A DNA stretch of 64,000 nt from Mixophyes australis (GCA_036250195.1 JAVHZZ010000003.1:22473573-22537572), one strand, 5' to 3'; shown: positions 46,408 through 59,617, counted from the stretch's first letter. Made by a program: numbers and translations. The notes: generated from the letters alone by a model not told the origin.

Positions 46408-48429
46408 ATCATAAAACCCAAACAATTCCAATTTCATTTATAAATGTTCAATATTGACAGCAAACTTATGTGTATAAAGTGATAAAAATTTCTAACCAGG
46501 CAAAGGATTTTTAAATCCCCATTTACAACTGCACTCACTTAACAAAACTTGGAATAAGATTTACACATTTGCTAGCGGACCCCAAGGAATTCTCCTGTTT
46601 TCCTTTCTCCTTACCTCTCAATTGTTTTGCAAGATACTCATACCTGTAATTGTGTGCTCAGAAATATATAAGAAAAAGAAAACAAGAGCAGAGATATCTG
46701 GCATATTATCTTTTATTATGTAATGTTAAAAACCAAGTAATGCCACTTACACATTTTTTAAATCTTTAGTATATATCATAAAATACAATGTCCCCTTTCT
46801 GGGATATTTGCCAGTATTCGTACCACACTCATGCCTGAGGTTTGTGTTTCAGTAACACAATGGATGTCCCAGGAATCGATGTGTTCTTCATACAAAGGGA
46901 AGGTTTGACTTGTGTGAGACCTGCCAACGCCTTCAGTAATTCACCTATGGGTTGTACTTGGTTATACATATTTGCTGAGTGCCGCATGTTAGATACTAGC
47001 CTCGGATCGTTTAGAGGTATGCATATGTGTCTGCTGGAGAAATGCTCTTTTATCGCTTCACCCTAAAGGGTTAACGATGGAGAAACCATTGACATCTCCG
47101 ACGTTAACCCAATTTTTGGCGATTATCGACGTCCCCATAAAGCTCTATGGGGTCAGCGAAGAGTGTCAATTTAGCTCTTCCCGCTATCAATCCTGCAGAT
47201 CCTGTGGCTTCGTTCCGGTAACGGAGCTGGTCGTCTGGGGGCAGGTAACCAAGAAATGGGGTTAAGAGGTATATGGGAGGCCATCCTGGAATAACAATAA
47301 CAAAAGTTTACCAAAGCTAGTCTTATGCCGGAGTCTTATGCCAGAATATTGCATCAAATATTAATTTCAAGAAAATTAAAGACAAAATTCTGATGTCACC
47401 AGTTTCGGCACAGCTGAGTGTTTAAACATAAAGGGGCATATTTAAGAAATAGTGATGGTGCACTATCGTGCAATTACCGTACAATCCATAGCCCTCTGTG
47501 TGTCCCGCATATTTATGAAAGGTGCATCGCAGCAGATATCGTGGATATCTGCTGCTTTGCATTCTGCTTCGTTTTATCAATACAGACTCTTTATTCAGGC
47601 AGGCCAATTGGTTGCAAGGTTACTCACTCACAGGGACACTGAAACATGCTCACTCCAGATTTTGACTGCAGTCTACACTTCAGTCACTACACTACACTTC
47701 AGGGGTGGGCTACTCCTTCACCTCTTTCCCTCAGAGCACAGCTTGCTGGGGGATGTAGTTTCTGCAGCACAAGAAGATCCGCCTCCTCACCTCTGCTTGG
47801 AACTACAGCTCCTCCTACCAGGTAATTATTGGGGTAACATCTGTATACATAAGATAATTACAGTGGACCTATCACCTACAGGCTCAGACAATATTTATGA
47901 GAACAAAGCCTATGAATTTTTTAGAAACCAATAATATCAGTGAGAAATGAGGTCCAGAAATGTATTAACATAGAAGAAAAAATTGTATCAAATTGTGGTT
48001 TCAAGGTATTTGGATTGTGCAGGTTTGGTTATTCAAAATAAAAAAGAGGCTCCCAAATATCAAAAGATAAAAAGAAATGCCCAAACACTCACCTTCACAA
48101 TAATACACAGAAAGGTAACCAAACTCGGTAGAGCACCGACCCAATGTCACGTGTACTGATCTCTCTAAGAGAACAGATTTGCATATAAGAGAGTTAACTC
48201 ATTCATTACAAGGAACATTTACATTATTTCAACTTTCACTATTATTATATTTGTTTGACTCTTCAAATATCTTATTTTGTTTTGTATCTTTCAACTGTCT
48301 TGGCGGGATTTTATTGATAAATTGTGGCAATAACAGATTTTCTATATGCAGCATTACAAAACAAAATCCTCGTCATCATTGCATATAAATAGGCCCCTCA
48401 GCACAGTCTTGCTACTCGACACAAGTCAC
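46408..48429. other. 2 kb without a gene
   Basis: No recognised protein. A perfect short palindrome GCAGCAGATATC...GATATCTGCTGC (47527-47554) may mark the core of another foldback element, which would include the long non-domain ORF at 47452-47934. Confidence 0.45.
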
Positions 48430-48790
48430 TGTTAGTTGTTACACTCTGCCACGTTCCTCTGTTGCTTCAGAATGAGAATTAGACGCACTTGTCCTAGTTT
48501 CCCCAATAAGCTTTGCAAATAGAGTCAAACAATACAAGCCTGACAAGCGCTGATGAAAAACACCACTTAAGATAATCTTTTCCCAGGCTGAATTCCACTG
48601 TGGGCTATGCAAATATGATTGGAAAAGTAGAGCATTCCGAGATCCTTGCTGCTGCGTGTTTCTGAGCTCGTACCACAATCTGCATGTATTTAATAACACT
48701 TTATTCTTCTGGAAAGCCTTTCACTTGCCATGCATTTTGCAATTAGGTTTTCAGAGGCATCCTCGGGGTCTCTCCAGGCAAATATCCATC
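48430..48790. promoter_or_regulatory. Candidate conserved non-coding element with octamer site
   Basis: Repeat-free segment containing a perfect octamer ATGCAAAT in GGGCTATGCAAATATGATTG (48602-48621), the POU-factor site, with CCACTTAAGATAATC nearby (an NKX-like CACTTAA core) and GCATGTATTTAATAAC. No coding evidence. Based on texture and motifs only. Confidence 0.38.
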
Positions 48791-50404
48791 TCACAACAAT
48801 AAAGTGCAAATATTGGCGTAAATACGACGTTCAAGGACACCGTGGAAAATTCTGTACTGTGTCCCACTCAACTCTTTGCATATGGTAGTACAGAGGAGGA
48901 AATATTAATATAACCCAACAATATAAAGAGTTGCTTATGTACCGGTTCAGTATTCAAAAACTGTAGGTCATTTAGGAAGTGCAAATCAGCTTTAGATTTC
49001 CGCTGAAGTACAAAGGATTAACAAGATGGCGGTGTTTGAGCTAAGCAAAGGGAGTGCGTTCATTGCTTAGTACGGAGTTAGTGCACCCATGCGTCACTTT
49101 TGTGCAGAGGGTCTATATTTAGTGGTGTTCCTTGCTGTGTGGAGGGGTTCAATGTAATTTCCATGCAACAAAAGGACTTCAATTCTGGATAAGCTGATAA
49201 CTGGCGTTCTCTGGGTTTTGCCGTTTTTAATAGGACCTATTTTCATTGAATCTCTAGATGCATTTATAGCAATGTAATTATGTAATAAAATCAACACGCA
49301 TTAAAAGCATGTGGGTAGGAACACTGCCACTGATGATGTCACCGGCGCTCTGCACAGCCCACCCACATCATGGAGCAGTCGCGTGAGATTCTTCTGTGTT
49401 GTGTAGTGCAGTGCTCTGACCACTCCTCCACTGTACGTGGCAACTAAGTAAGAGCCACTGGTAATGGGGGATTGGGTGAGCATCTGTTCTTGCAACTTTG
49501 ACTACTTGATGCTGCTATCTTAAGTTCTGTTGCTGATTCGCTGAATTCTAGAAAGTTGGGGCCCTGTTTGGAAAAGAGATGGGTTCTATTCACCTCCTGG
49601 AAAGCCAATGAAAATGAGTGAACACACTTAACCTCCCTCCCTGAAAACATCCATAACATGAATCAGTAACACCCACATTAATAAATAAGCCTTGTTGCCC
49701 CCAACTAGTCCCATCATTAAATTATTAGTTTACAGCTGCTCATGCTCGTGCCATTATTTTAGCCTTGTGTAGCAGAACGACTTCTGCTCCACGGGCATTT
49801 TGTTCCATTTCCGTTTTCCGGCATGCCCCAATGTGTTCCTTTCATCCCCTCTCAAGTCTTGCAGCTGTTTTTGTGGAGGGTGAAGTACTCAGCAATCTAG
49901 TCTTTGTTACTTACATTGCCTGGATAGGGAGGGCTGTTTGAAACAGTTGGAAGTTATCTCTTTCTCCAGAGATAAGCAGCAGACCTAGGTGAACTGCAGA
50001 AACATATTACTCCATTGTGGTAAGCAGTTGTTCCTGTTTAAAAGATTCCCTTTGTGTTGCTGATAACAAGGCTGCATTTCTGTTCACCTACTGATGACGA
50101 GATGCTGTATTTAAATATATATATTTGAAGCTATTTTTCCAGTTTTGTGTTATTTCACATTGTGAGGTTATTTCAACAAGCCTTTAGTCTTTCAAAGCCA
50201 TCCTATTACACCCTCACATTATTAGCCCCCACAATATATTAATACCCCCAATCAACTTCACATTACATTAGTGGTTCCCATATTTAATTAAAAAAAAAGA
50301 CATTAAACTAATAGTTCCACCCTGCTACTACATTACAAGAATAGTCCACATTACATTACATTAATAGCCGCCACCAGCCGTCACATTATATAAATAGTCC
50401 ACAC
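48791..50404. other. 1.6 kb without a gene
   Basis: Nothing recognised beyond loose ACATTA repeats at 50260-50420. Confidence 0.5.
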
Positions 50405-51000
50405 CAGCAGCCACATTATAAAATTCTTCTGCTAACCAACAAGGCCATCAACAAAGCTGCACCGACATACATCCGATCACTTGTCTCAAAATAACTCCCA
50501 ACTCGACAACTCTGTTCTGCACAAGATCTGCATCTGTCTTCCACACTCATTACCTGCACCCATTCCCGGTTACAGGACTTTTTTAGGGCTGCACCCACTT
50601 TGTGGAATTCCCTCCCTCGCACAATAAGACTTTCCTCTTGTCTTCAAACATTCAAGCATTCTCTAAAAACCAACCTCTGCAGACAAGCTTATAATATTCC
50701 TCGATCACCCTCTGAACATCCCTAGGTTACCCTATTACCATCCTTTACAAAGTTCACACGAGACTACAACCCTCTGTCCACCTGACCAACATTGCTGCGT
50801 GACTGGATCATATGGCCCACTGGGCAATCTTTAACTCTGCATTCTGGCTGGACCAATATGCAATGTGTGGAACTTAACCTCATGTATCAAAATTCCATTG
50901 TCCGATAGATTCTCTGAATTAACCAGTATTGTTTTATTACTGTGAATTGTAAAGCGCTATGAAATTTGCTGGCGCTATAGAAATAAATGTTGATGATGAT
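50405..51000 (+). mobile_element. L2-like LINE 3' end with ORF2 remnant
   Basis: Plus-strand frames give the C-terminal end of an L2/CR1-type ORF2: NKAINKAAPTYI, then LQDFFRAAPTLWNSLP (50568 onward) and a TFKHSLKTNL stretch, matching the FxxAAPxLWNSLPxxLR signature. The tail AAAGCGCTATGAAATTTGCT then GGCGCTATAGAAATAAATG (50950-50989) and (GAT)n end it. 5'-truncated and dead. Confidence 0.82.
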
Positions 51001-52224
51001 TATATTAATGCACCCACTATGTTACATTAATATCCTCTACCAGCTCCCACATAACCTTAATAGCCTCCACTGCATAACATGAATAGTCCACACTATATAA
51101 CCTTACTAATAACCCAATTTCATTAATACCTCTCACTACATCAGTACAGCCTTTAAATCACATTAGTACTCTACCACCACATGTACTTTCTAGGCTACCC
51201 TGCATCCTGCACACACATATGGTACAGAGATTAAATTACTACATTACAGTGCCCATCTCTCCTCTTACCCAGATATCCTCAATCACCTCTGTGGTGACTC
51301 CGCTCCGGTTTTAAGCAGAGCAACGTTATTTGTAATAACTCAATATTACACCTGGCACTGCTCCATGGGGTTCTATTTATGTTAGTAGTTCTTTAGTTTT
51401 ATGTACATTTGTACATAGAGACCGAGTGAATCAGTTTTCTTCTTTGTAGCTTTGATTTTGACTTACCGGCATCTAGCCTATTTTATGGGAACAGGTCCCA
51501 CTAACTATAATCAGAAATGTATCCTGACAGAGGGGGGACTTTAAGACCCAGCAGTGCAGTACAAGAGTCCGACCTGTGCTGTTGTGAATTTATGCAATGT
51601 GAAAACCATGGATCTATCTTTACAGGGCAGCAAGTGCATTCTTCACTGCTGTATCAAAACCCCAGTGATGCCTTCCTCTATGTATCTGTGAACACAAAGC
51701 TTTGATTTGCAGGGGAAATATTTATTTGAGCTGTTAGGGATTCAGCTCTAGATATATAAATATGTTCCTGACTTTTTGAAGCGAGGCCGTTCTATTTGTC
51801 CATAAATACAGACTTGCTGAATCTAGCAATATTTAATGCACAGAAGCACTTAAATATGGCTGTGTTAACCAAAGTGTACAAAGTCTTCATGAAAAAGGGT
51901 GACCAGTGGGAATGTGCAACTGTGTTGACCTGGACAATGTGTGTAATTGGGGTGACAGCTATATACATACACTGCACCACACAATTTTTTCTCTTCATAG
52001 ATGACTCCCGGACTGCTATAGTTGATTAGAACATTCGGATAGGGTTGTATTACTGTTGTTGAAAAATACCATATACTGCAAGTCTGTAGGAAGCTGAATA
52101 CTGCACGCTACCTGCGCTGTCTATATCCGTCTTATTTGGGTGACATAGCGGCTGAGTCTGAACCTCATTACCTGTCTAGAATGTTGTGAATTCTGGCTGA
52201 TACGCTGAGAACAATCCTGGAGAT
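51001..52224. other. 1.2 kb without a gene
   Basis: No supported ORF. The 77-codon ORF at 51796-52029 has no known domain. Confidence 0.5.
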
Positions 52225-52262
52225 CAGTTATAGTACACACACACACATACACACACACACAC
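52225..52262. repeat. (AC)n microsatellite
   Basis: About 18 AC units with one AT interruption. Confidence 0.92.
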
Positions 52263-52617
52263 GGGTCTCGTCTACAATAACACTAAGCTGCTGGAAAATG
52301 CCATTAGTAACTCATATTCACTAGTTTCATGTTTCCATTCATCCTGTGACCTTTCATAGCTACAAGCAATAGTTGACCTTCATGTATGTGGGACATAGGA
52401 ATTCATGGCGTGATGTTGCACACAGCCCAGACTTAATGTCATTTGGTTCTAATTTGCTAATTGTCTCTGTTAGTTGGTGCTTGCATGCTTACCGACGACA
52501 CAATCAGGATAAACAACCCTCAGAAATATTCCTTACGGATGGTATTATAAAAATGCATTAACAACCAACATGTTTACTGATTTATTATGTAAGTCTAAAA
52601 TGTATTAATCAGTGACA

Positions 52618-52626
<9 letters not shown>

Positions 52627-52667
<41 letters not shown>
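52627..52667. repeat. (TA)n microsatellite
   Basis: About 20 TA units exactly at the broken edge of the Tc1 fragment that follows. Confidence 0.94.
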
Positions 52668-52669
<2 letters not shown>

Positions 52670-53260
52670 ATATCAGAGGTGCTGTGTTAGATCTGGTGAC
52701 TATCTGCATGTTCCAGCAGAAATCAAGATTAGTCTGACCAACATCTTTCCAATCTTCATCTGTCAAGTTTTGGTGAACCCACTGTAGTCTCTGTTTCCTT
52801 TTCTTAACAGACAGGAGTGGAGCCCTTGTGGTCTTCTGCTGCTGAAGCTCATCCACATCAAGGTTCAACGTGCTGTGTGTTTCAGAGATGCTCTTCTGCA
52901 TACCACTATTGTAAGACATGGCTATTTGAGTTATTGCCGACTTCCTGTCATCTTGATCCAGTCTGGCCATTCTCCTTGGACCTCTTCCATTAACAAGAAC
53001 CTGAACTGACGCTCACTTTATGGATTCCGTTTTGCACACAATTCGCTTTAAACCTTTGAGACTCTTGTGTGTGAAAATCCCACAATATCACCAGTTTCTG
53101 AGATACTCAAACCACCAGGTCTGTCACCAACAATCACTCCACAGTCAATGTCACTTTGATCACATTTTATTCCCATGCTGGTGATTGGTCTGAACAACAA
53201 CTGAACCTCTTGACAATGTTTGAATTCTTTTATGCATTGTGTTGCTGTCACTATATATAC
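52668..53260 (-). pseudogene. Third Tc1/mariner lineage: N-terminal transposase fragment
   Basis: The minus strand from the ATG at 53176 shows a helix-turn-helix with LSISETGDIVGFSHTRVSKV. Further down are ITQIAMSYNSGMQKSISE and LTDEDWKDV (52668-52970, different frame), which precede the catalytic core in this family. The core itself is missing: homology stops at the (TA)n tract at 52667. Sequence differs clearly from the other two Tc1 families here. Confidence 0.82.
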
Positions 53261-53264
53261 ATAT

Positions 53265-54215
53265 AACTCCGCTGCCTTGGCGTCACCCTCGACTCCTCCC
53301 ACTCTTTTGTCCTCCACATTCAATCTCTTGCCCAATCAGGTCGTTTCCAACAATGCAACATCGCCCGCATCCAGCCCTTCCTATCTCAGGATGCCTTTAT
53401 AACATCATCCATGCACTTATTTCCTGTCTTGATTACTGTAACCTTCTCTTCACTGGTCTCCCCAGCTCTCACCTCGCCCCCTTTGTTCTATACTCAACGT
53501 GGCTGTGAAACTCATTTTCCTTTCACAACGCTCTTCCTTTGCCTCCCCTCTCTGCCTTGCCTTACACTAGCTCCCTTTCCCCTACAGTATCCTTTTTAAA
53601 CTCCTCACCGTCACTTGCAATTCCCTCTCCCACTCCACTGCCCCATACATCTCCAACCTCTTCTCCAATCACACTCTCTCCTGCTCCCTGCGCTCGGCCA
53701 ATGACCATTGTCTCACCTCCACTCTGATCACCTCTTCCCACTCCAGAATTCAAGACTTCTCCCGAGCTGCCCCGCTCCACTGGAATGACCTCCCACCTTC
53801 TATCCGACTGTCTCCTAATCTGTGCACCTTCAAACGGGCACTTAAAAATCATCAGTTCTTCAACGCTTACCAGCCATCCACCTAACTATCTCTCTACACT
53901 TGATCTCCTCACCTCTCTTTTCCTATGTCCCATTGCTAGCTTCACTTGCATTTGATCTTTTCCACTGACTAACCATTGTGCCTGCTGTCTGTTTGCCCTC
54001 CACTTAGGATGCAAGCTCTTAGGACAAAGGTCCTCTTCCCTCCTGTCTCTATACCTATTCTACTGCTCCATCTTCTCTGTACTAGCTTTGCTTGGAGCTT
54101 TTGGAGTCTTAGTATTACTTGTTTATTGTTCTGTACTGTTTCACCCTGTATGGTCTACTGTTTGTACTCTGTACGGTGCTGTGGAAATCTTGTGGAGCCA
54201 AATAAATAAAGGATA
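53265..54215 (+). pseudogene. L2-type LINE: ORF2 C-terminus and 3' UTR
   Basis: In rotating plus frames: LGVTLDSSHSF, then NIARIQPFLS, ISCLDYCNLLFTGLPSSHL (53239-53508 frame), SRAAPLHWNDLPPSIRLSP and TFKRALKNHQF. This is the C-terminal part of the L2/CR1 reverse transcriptase ORF. The 3' UTR follows with GCAAGCTCTTAGGAC and a GTACGGTGCTGTGGAAATC tail near 54172-54190. Multiple frameshifts. Only the 3' part is present, as usual for truncated LINE insertions. Confidence 0.87.
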
Positions 54216-55534
54216 GTAATAAAAATATTTCAGTAAATATCTGGATAATTATCCCTTTCTTCAATACCTCTGGAAATAAAGTATTTACAATTGGTAATAA
54301 ACCCTATATATTTTATTCTGGCACCTAACGTTGTGGGCAATTATTTTTATACGTCTCTATGGGCATTGTCACCTTGAAGGGTGCTCTAGTTTCAGAAGAT
54401 TTTATTGTCTTGGTATAATTGTTGTGTGTTTTGCCCTCATAGTCGGTCTTAGTGTACAAGGTACCCTAGGGGAATCCTCAGGTAGTGGCCCCTCATCCTG
54501 CCACTGGAGGGAGGATGGCCATGACATGGAATGGGCATGACCATGACATGGAATTGGCATGACCATGACACTGAAGGGACATGAACCACCGTCCAAAATC
54601 TTCCACATCTGTTGAATCCGTATTTTCATATAGGAGAGACCCTAACACCATTGTGACTACAAGAGTAGCAGAGATACAACCCAATAAAAAAATCCCTCAT
54701 TGCCATATTTATCAAAAATAGAATTTGCCGACAGATGCCCTCGCGATGCTGGCTTATAGCGTTAAGAGTTAATGACATTACTCAAAATTTATATTGAAGA
54801 GGTTTATAAACAATGAACTATCTGCCTGTGCCCATCACATAGATACAGCTTGTCACACGTGAAGCCCCATGGTTGAATTATCCATCTTTGACTGCTTTGT
54901 ATGCAAGAGAAAATTCTTCCTTTCCTTTGGCATAATCTTTTCCCCTCCCTACATTAATGTAGGGACTAATGTGCTGGGCCCTTGGGTATGTTCACTTTTT
55001 CTTCTTTTCTCTAATAACATTTCTTAAAGGTTTTTGAAAATCGCTGATACGTGCTCTTCAGAGAATTCATCTGCCCTCGGGTAGAAAGTTCTCGATCAGT
55101 CTACTTAAAACTAACCTTTCAAGCAAATGTGTGTGTTTACGTTGATACATATTTTTCCCGCAACCATGTCAATTTATATACTTATCTTGCCAAGTGGTAT
55201 CATTCTCTCCCCTACATTCATTTTCCAAAATGTCAAAATAGAGTGTTGTGGTCAGTGTATGAAGATTACCTTGCATTAAGTTGTTTTGTAACTAATATCA
55301 GACAAGAACATACGTGGTTAGAAAATGAAACTCTTATTTCAGAAGAGATTACGTACAATAGACAAGGGTTGTTTTTCACATTATTTAACCTGTAAAAAGT
55401 TGGAGAGAGTTATTGAAACATTGAATGCTGAGGTTAAGGAGGCTTACATATACAAAGGATTGCTTTAAATTGTACCCGCTGTGCATCACACCAAAAGTAC
55501 TCATCTTAGGAGGCCATATTGGATTCCAGCTTGA
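54216..55534. other. 1.3 kb without a gene
   Basis: 54520-54580 holds about three copies of a 21-bp CATGACCATGACATGGAAT-type repeat. The 114-codon ORF at 55051-55395 has no domain I recognise. Confidence 0.5.
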
Positions 55535-55860
55535 GATCATCATCATCATTTATTTATTTATTTATATAGTGTCACTAATTCTGCAGGGCTGTACAGAGAA
55601 CTCACTCATATCAGTCCCTGCCCCATTGGGGCTTACAGTCTAAATTCCCTAACACACGGGTCAATTTTTTAGAAGCCAATTAACCTACCAGTGTGTTTTT
55701 GAATTGTTGGAGGAAACTGGAGCACCTGGAGGAAACTCACGCAAACACGGGGAGAACATACAAACTCTTCACAGATAAGGCCATGGTTGGAATTGAACTC
55801 ATGACCCCTGTGCTATAAGGCAGAGGTGCTAACCACTTATCCACCGTGCTGCCCCCATTG
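55535..55860 (-). mobile_element. tRNA-like SINE, copy 2
   Basis: Longer copy of the element at 35290-35575. Minus-strand head GGGGCAGCACGGTGGATAAG TGGTTAGCACC (A-box-like), GTCATGAGTTCAATTCC (B-box-like), central TGTTCTCCCCGTGTTTGCGT, and tail TATATAAATAAATAAATAAATGATGATG. Confidence 0.8.
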
Positions 55861-56614
55861 GGACACAACTCATGTTTGGCAAGACATCCTGCCATCAGGA
55901 AAACAATTTATTTGATCCTCTGTGAATCCAGGTGGTCGACTGAAAGAAGGATGCTGCCTCATTTGTTCAATCCTGTATTATGTGTGCCTTAACCAATGTG
56001 CCATACACCCTGTTCTCCAGTCTTCTGATGCTCCTGCCAATTACACAGAGGCTATGGACCCATATCCTCATGAATTTCATCACCATATCTCCATGAATTT
56101 AATCACCGACCTTCCCAGCTCCAAAGATGGGAGTGGAATGATTCTCCAAGTATGTCCACTCCATGGCCTTGACATAAGTGCCATCAGTATTGTACTCCAA
56201 CTCTCCCAGATCTTAATTAATGGTTCTTTTGGCTGCATGGACTTCCCTGGAAGATCGTTACTGACTGAGAGGTTCAGTCCATGGCTAAATTTTGTAGGGT
56301 CTCCTGCAATGTACTGGGAATTTCACTGCACATCTCTCCGAGTACCACCCACATTTGGGAGCAGATGGAGCTTTCTATTCAGTCTTTCCAACAATTTCTA
56401 TGGTGCTTTGTCTCATATGCCCAAGACAACTGGTCCCAATTGCTTCCGTGTCAGATTTCTCATGGAGCAATCTGGTGCAGGACTCCATGGGTATATCCCC
56501 CTTCTACTTTAACCAAGGTTTCCACCTGGTGGTCACCCCATCTTTTTATGCCCCCTCTGGGGTTCTATTCGCAGACAAGAATGTACAGGATCTCAATTAT
56601 CTGTGGAAGAGGCT
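55861..56614 (+). pseudogene. pol: Older Gypsy pol: integrase, part 1
   Basis: Decayed reading of a Gypsy integrase: a zinc-binding region in frames around 55880-56040, MNLITDLPSSKDGSG (about 56095), GISLHIS in the core, FLWCFVSYAQDNW (about 56385-56430) and YFNQGFHLVVTPSFYAPSGV with DLNYLWKRL to 56614. There the younger array enters (TSD AGGCT, 56610-56614). The rest resumes at 63175. Confidence 0.82.
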
Positions 56615-57101
56615 TGTTATGGCCTGATGCTTTTCTGCACTAAGTCCCTACAGGTGCAGTTCTGAGTTTTACCCACTAGTGGCCGCTATGTGGATTCTGT
56701 GTCCTCACTCAGCTGTTAAATGTTATGCTGATCATCAGACCATAAAGACTGACCCGTGGCAATCATTCCCTGCTGGTTCATTGTTTGTGTTACAGCTCTG
56801 GATATCTGCATGTGTTACAGCTCTGGATATCTGCATGTGTTTCAGCTCTGGATTTTGCTATTTATAATTACCTGGACTTTGGACTCTGATTTCACTCTGA
56901 CTTCACTCTGCATCTCTGGAGCCTGGCAAGTTTAAAAGACTTTTGTTTTGCATATTATTTCTGGACATTTTGTTTCATCCCTTGCCTGGCCCTTCAGCCA
57001 CTGAGATCCCCCCTTGCCTGTATTCACAATAAATATTTAAGTTAACCATCATCATTGTTTCTGTACACTTATATTGTGGAATTCACCTGAGAGCCGTGAC
57101 A
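56615..57101 (+). repeat. LTR A (5' outer)
   Basis: Begins TGTTATGGCC and ends GAGCCGTGACA. Inner duplication CTCTGGATATCTGCATGTGT occurs twice. An AATAAATATTTAAG stretch near the 3' end could be the polyadenylation signal. Confidence 0.94.
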
Positions 57102-57103
57102 GA

Positions 57104-59617
57104 ATGAACCAGCCCAATCTCATGGATCTCGCTGGGGCCACACCTGTGTCAGCTTTTGCAGACTCATCTATGCTACAGGCATTACAAATGGACATAATCC
57201 TGCTACGCTCCCAGCTGGCTAAGTTTTCTACCTTGCTTATGGACCCACTCAGGAGGCTGTCAGACTCTGTCTCTTCTAATGTAGAAGCAAGTGATTTGTC
57301 TCCACCAACCCTCTCTGCTGTGGAATCTGTGCAAGCAGCATGTTGTAATTGTGCTCCTACAAATTTGCAGTTTACTAAGCACTATGGTTTAACTAATTCC
57401 CGGTTCACAGGTGGTCCACGCCCCCATCTCTCCGAAGAGGAGCGGCGGCGCAGAATAACAAACAAATTGTGTCTGTACTGTGCCAGCAAAGAGCACTTCT
57501 TACAAGACTGTCCTATCTGTAGACCACGTCAGCCTACTGATCCATCCCATGTTGTTTCCTCTCTGCATTCCAAATTTGTTTATGTTCCATCATTTATTCC
57601 TGCCTCCAGTGCCAAGCTTCCAGCTCCTGCCTCCAGTGCCAAGCTTCCAGCTCCTTGCCTCCAGTGCAAAGCTTCCAGCTCCTGCCTCCAGTGCAAAGCT
57701 TCCAGCTCCTGCCTCCAGTGCAAAGCTTCCAGCTCCTGCCTCCAGTGCAAAGCTTCCAGCTCCTGCCTCCAGTGCAAAGCTTCCAGCTCCTGCTTCCAGT
57801 GCAAAGCTTCCAGCCTCTGCCTCCTGTCCTGAGGTGCCAGCCTCTGCCTCCTGTCCTGAGGTGCCAGCCTCTGCCTCCTGTCCTGAGGTGCCAGCCTCTG
57901 CCTCCTGTCCTGAGGTGCCAGCCTCTGCCTCCTGTCCTGAGGTGCCAGCCTCTGCCTCCTGTCCTGAGGTGCCAGCCTCTGCCTCCTGTCCTGAGGTGCC
58001 AGCCTCTGCCTCCTGTCCTGAGGTGCCAGACTCTGCCTCCTGTCCTGAGGTGCCAGACTCTGCCTCCTGTCCTGAGGCGCCAGACTCTGCCTCCTGTCCT
58101 GAGGCGCCAGACTCTGCCTCCTGTCCTGAGGTGCCAGCCCCTGTTTCCAGTGCCAACCTTCCAGCTCCTGTGCCAAGCTTCCAGCCTCTGTTTCCAGTCC
58201 TGAGATACTATCTGCTTCAGAGAAGGCGCTACCCTTTCAGTCCGCTCAAGAGACATTATTGAAGGTCCAGCCCGAGTTGTTGATCAATACAGTCCAGCCC
58301 GAGTTGCCAGTCTACGCGGTCCAGCCCGAGTTGCCAGTCTACGTGGTCCAGCCCGAGTTGCCAGTCTATGTGGTCCAGCCCGAGTTGCCAGTCTACGTGG
58401 TCCAGCCCGAGTTGCCAGTCTACGCGGTCAAGCCCGAGTTGCCAGTCTACGCGGTCCAGCCCGAGTTGCCAGTCTACGCGGTCCAACCCGAGTTGCCAGT
58501 CTACGCGGTCCAGCCCGAGTTGCCAGTCTACGCGGTCCAGCCCGAGTTGCCAGTCTACGCGGTCCAGCCCGAGTTGCCAGTCTACGCGGTCCAGCCCGAG
58601 TTGCCAGTCTACGCGGTCCAGCCCGAGTTGCCAGTCTATGCGGTCCAGCCCGAGTTGCCGGTCTATGCGGTCCAGCCCGAGTTGCCAGTCTATGCGGTCC
58701 AGCCCGAGTTGCCGGTCAGTGCGGTCCAGCCCGAGTTCTTACTCAGTGCTTCCGCGTCCGAGGCTCCTCACAGTGCTGCCGCGTCCGAGGCTCCTCACAG
58801 TGCTGCCGCGTCCGAGGCTCCTCCCAGTGCTGCCCCGTCCGAGGCTCCTCCCAGTGCTGCCCCGTCCGAGGCTCCTCACAGTGCTGCCGCGTCCGAGGCT
58901 CCTCACAGTGCTGCCGCGTCCGAGGCTCCTCACAGTGCTGCCGCGTCCGAGGCTCCTCCTACCGCTGTCCAGTTCAAGCTGTGTGCCCAGTCCGGACCTT
59001 CAGATGAATGTGCTCAATCCGAGATCCTTGAGATGTGTGCCCAGTCCGAGCCTTGTGAGTCTGGTGCCCAGTCCGAGGTAACAGTTGCCAACCCACAGCC
59101 AAAGTCTTCTGAGTGCCCACCCATGGACTACTGTGCTATAATTGCCAAGGCTACCGCTTGTGACCTTCCCATGTTTCAGCCTCTGCCTTTTGATGGGGAC
59201 CTGGATCAATTTTGTGCTCTTACACGGCAATGTTTCAATAATTTCCGTTTCAATCCCACTTATTATGCTAATAGCTTTAATCAAGTAGCTACCATACTAA
59301 TGGGTTTTAAAGGAAAGGCTCTGGAGTGGGCGATGTCCTTGATAGAATCTGATCACCCCATTTTCTATCATACCAGTATCTTCATCGGTGCAGTGGCAAA
59401 GAAATTTGGAACACCCTCTCTTTTTGACACAGCCTCTGATATCATAGAAACTTCTATATCTTCACCGGAACCAACATTATCTCTAATGCAAGCTCCAGCA
59501 TCTACCGATATTCCAGATCCTGAAGCAGCTATATGCTCAGTTCCGGTCGGGAGATCTGCATCTGAAAAGAAAAGTCATCGTTCCAAAGCCCGTAAGAAGA
59601 AAAAATCTGCTGTCTAG
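57104..59617 (+). pseudogene. gag: gag-like ORF, array copy 1, frameshifted
   Basis: ATG at 57104 (MNQPNLMDLAG). The reading contains a predicted helical N-terminus, the zinc knuckle CLYC-ASKE-H-FLQD-C (57470-57511, residues 123-136) after a basic EERRRR stretch, then 9-residue repeats. An extra T near 57656 moves the frame, and a second break near 58180 separates the later part (frame of 58259-59617). That part carries the PELPVYAVQ and SEAPHSAAA repeats, a capsid-like domain (about 59174-59416: FDGDLDQF, ALEWAMSL) and a lysine-rich end. Apart from the extra T and two additional repeat units it matches copy 2. Confidence 0.85.

Noticed and set aside
55051..55395. 114-codon ORF as a gene
   Set aside because: No domain, AT-rich, no splice or promoter context that I can support.
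57580..58256. Minus-strand ORFs of about 190-220 codons across the gag repeats (also 60644-61319)
   Set aside because: Antisense shadows of a 27-bp repeat; the plus strand carries the zinc knuckle and capsid motifs.
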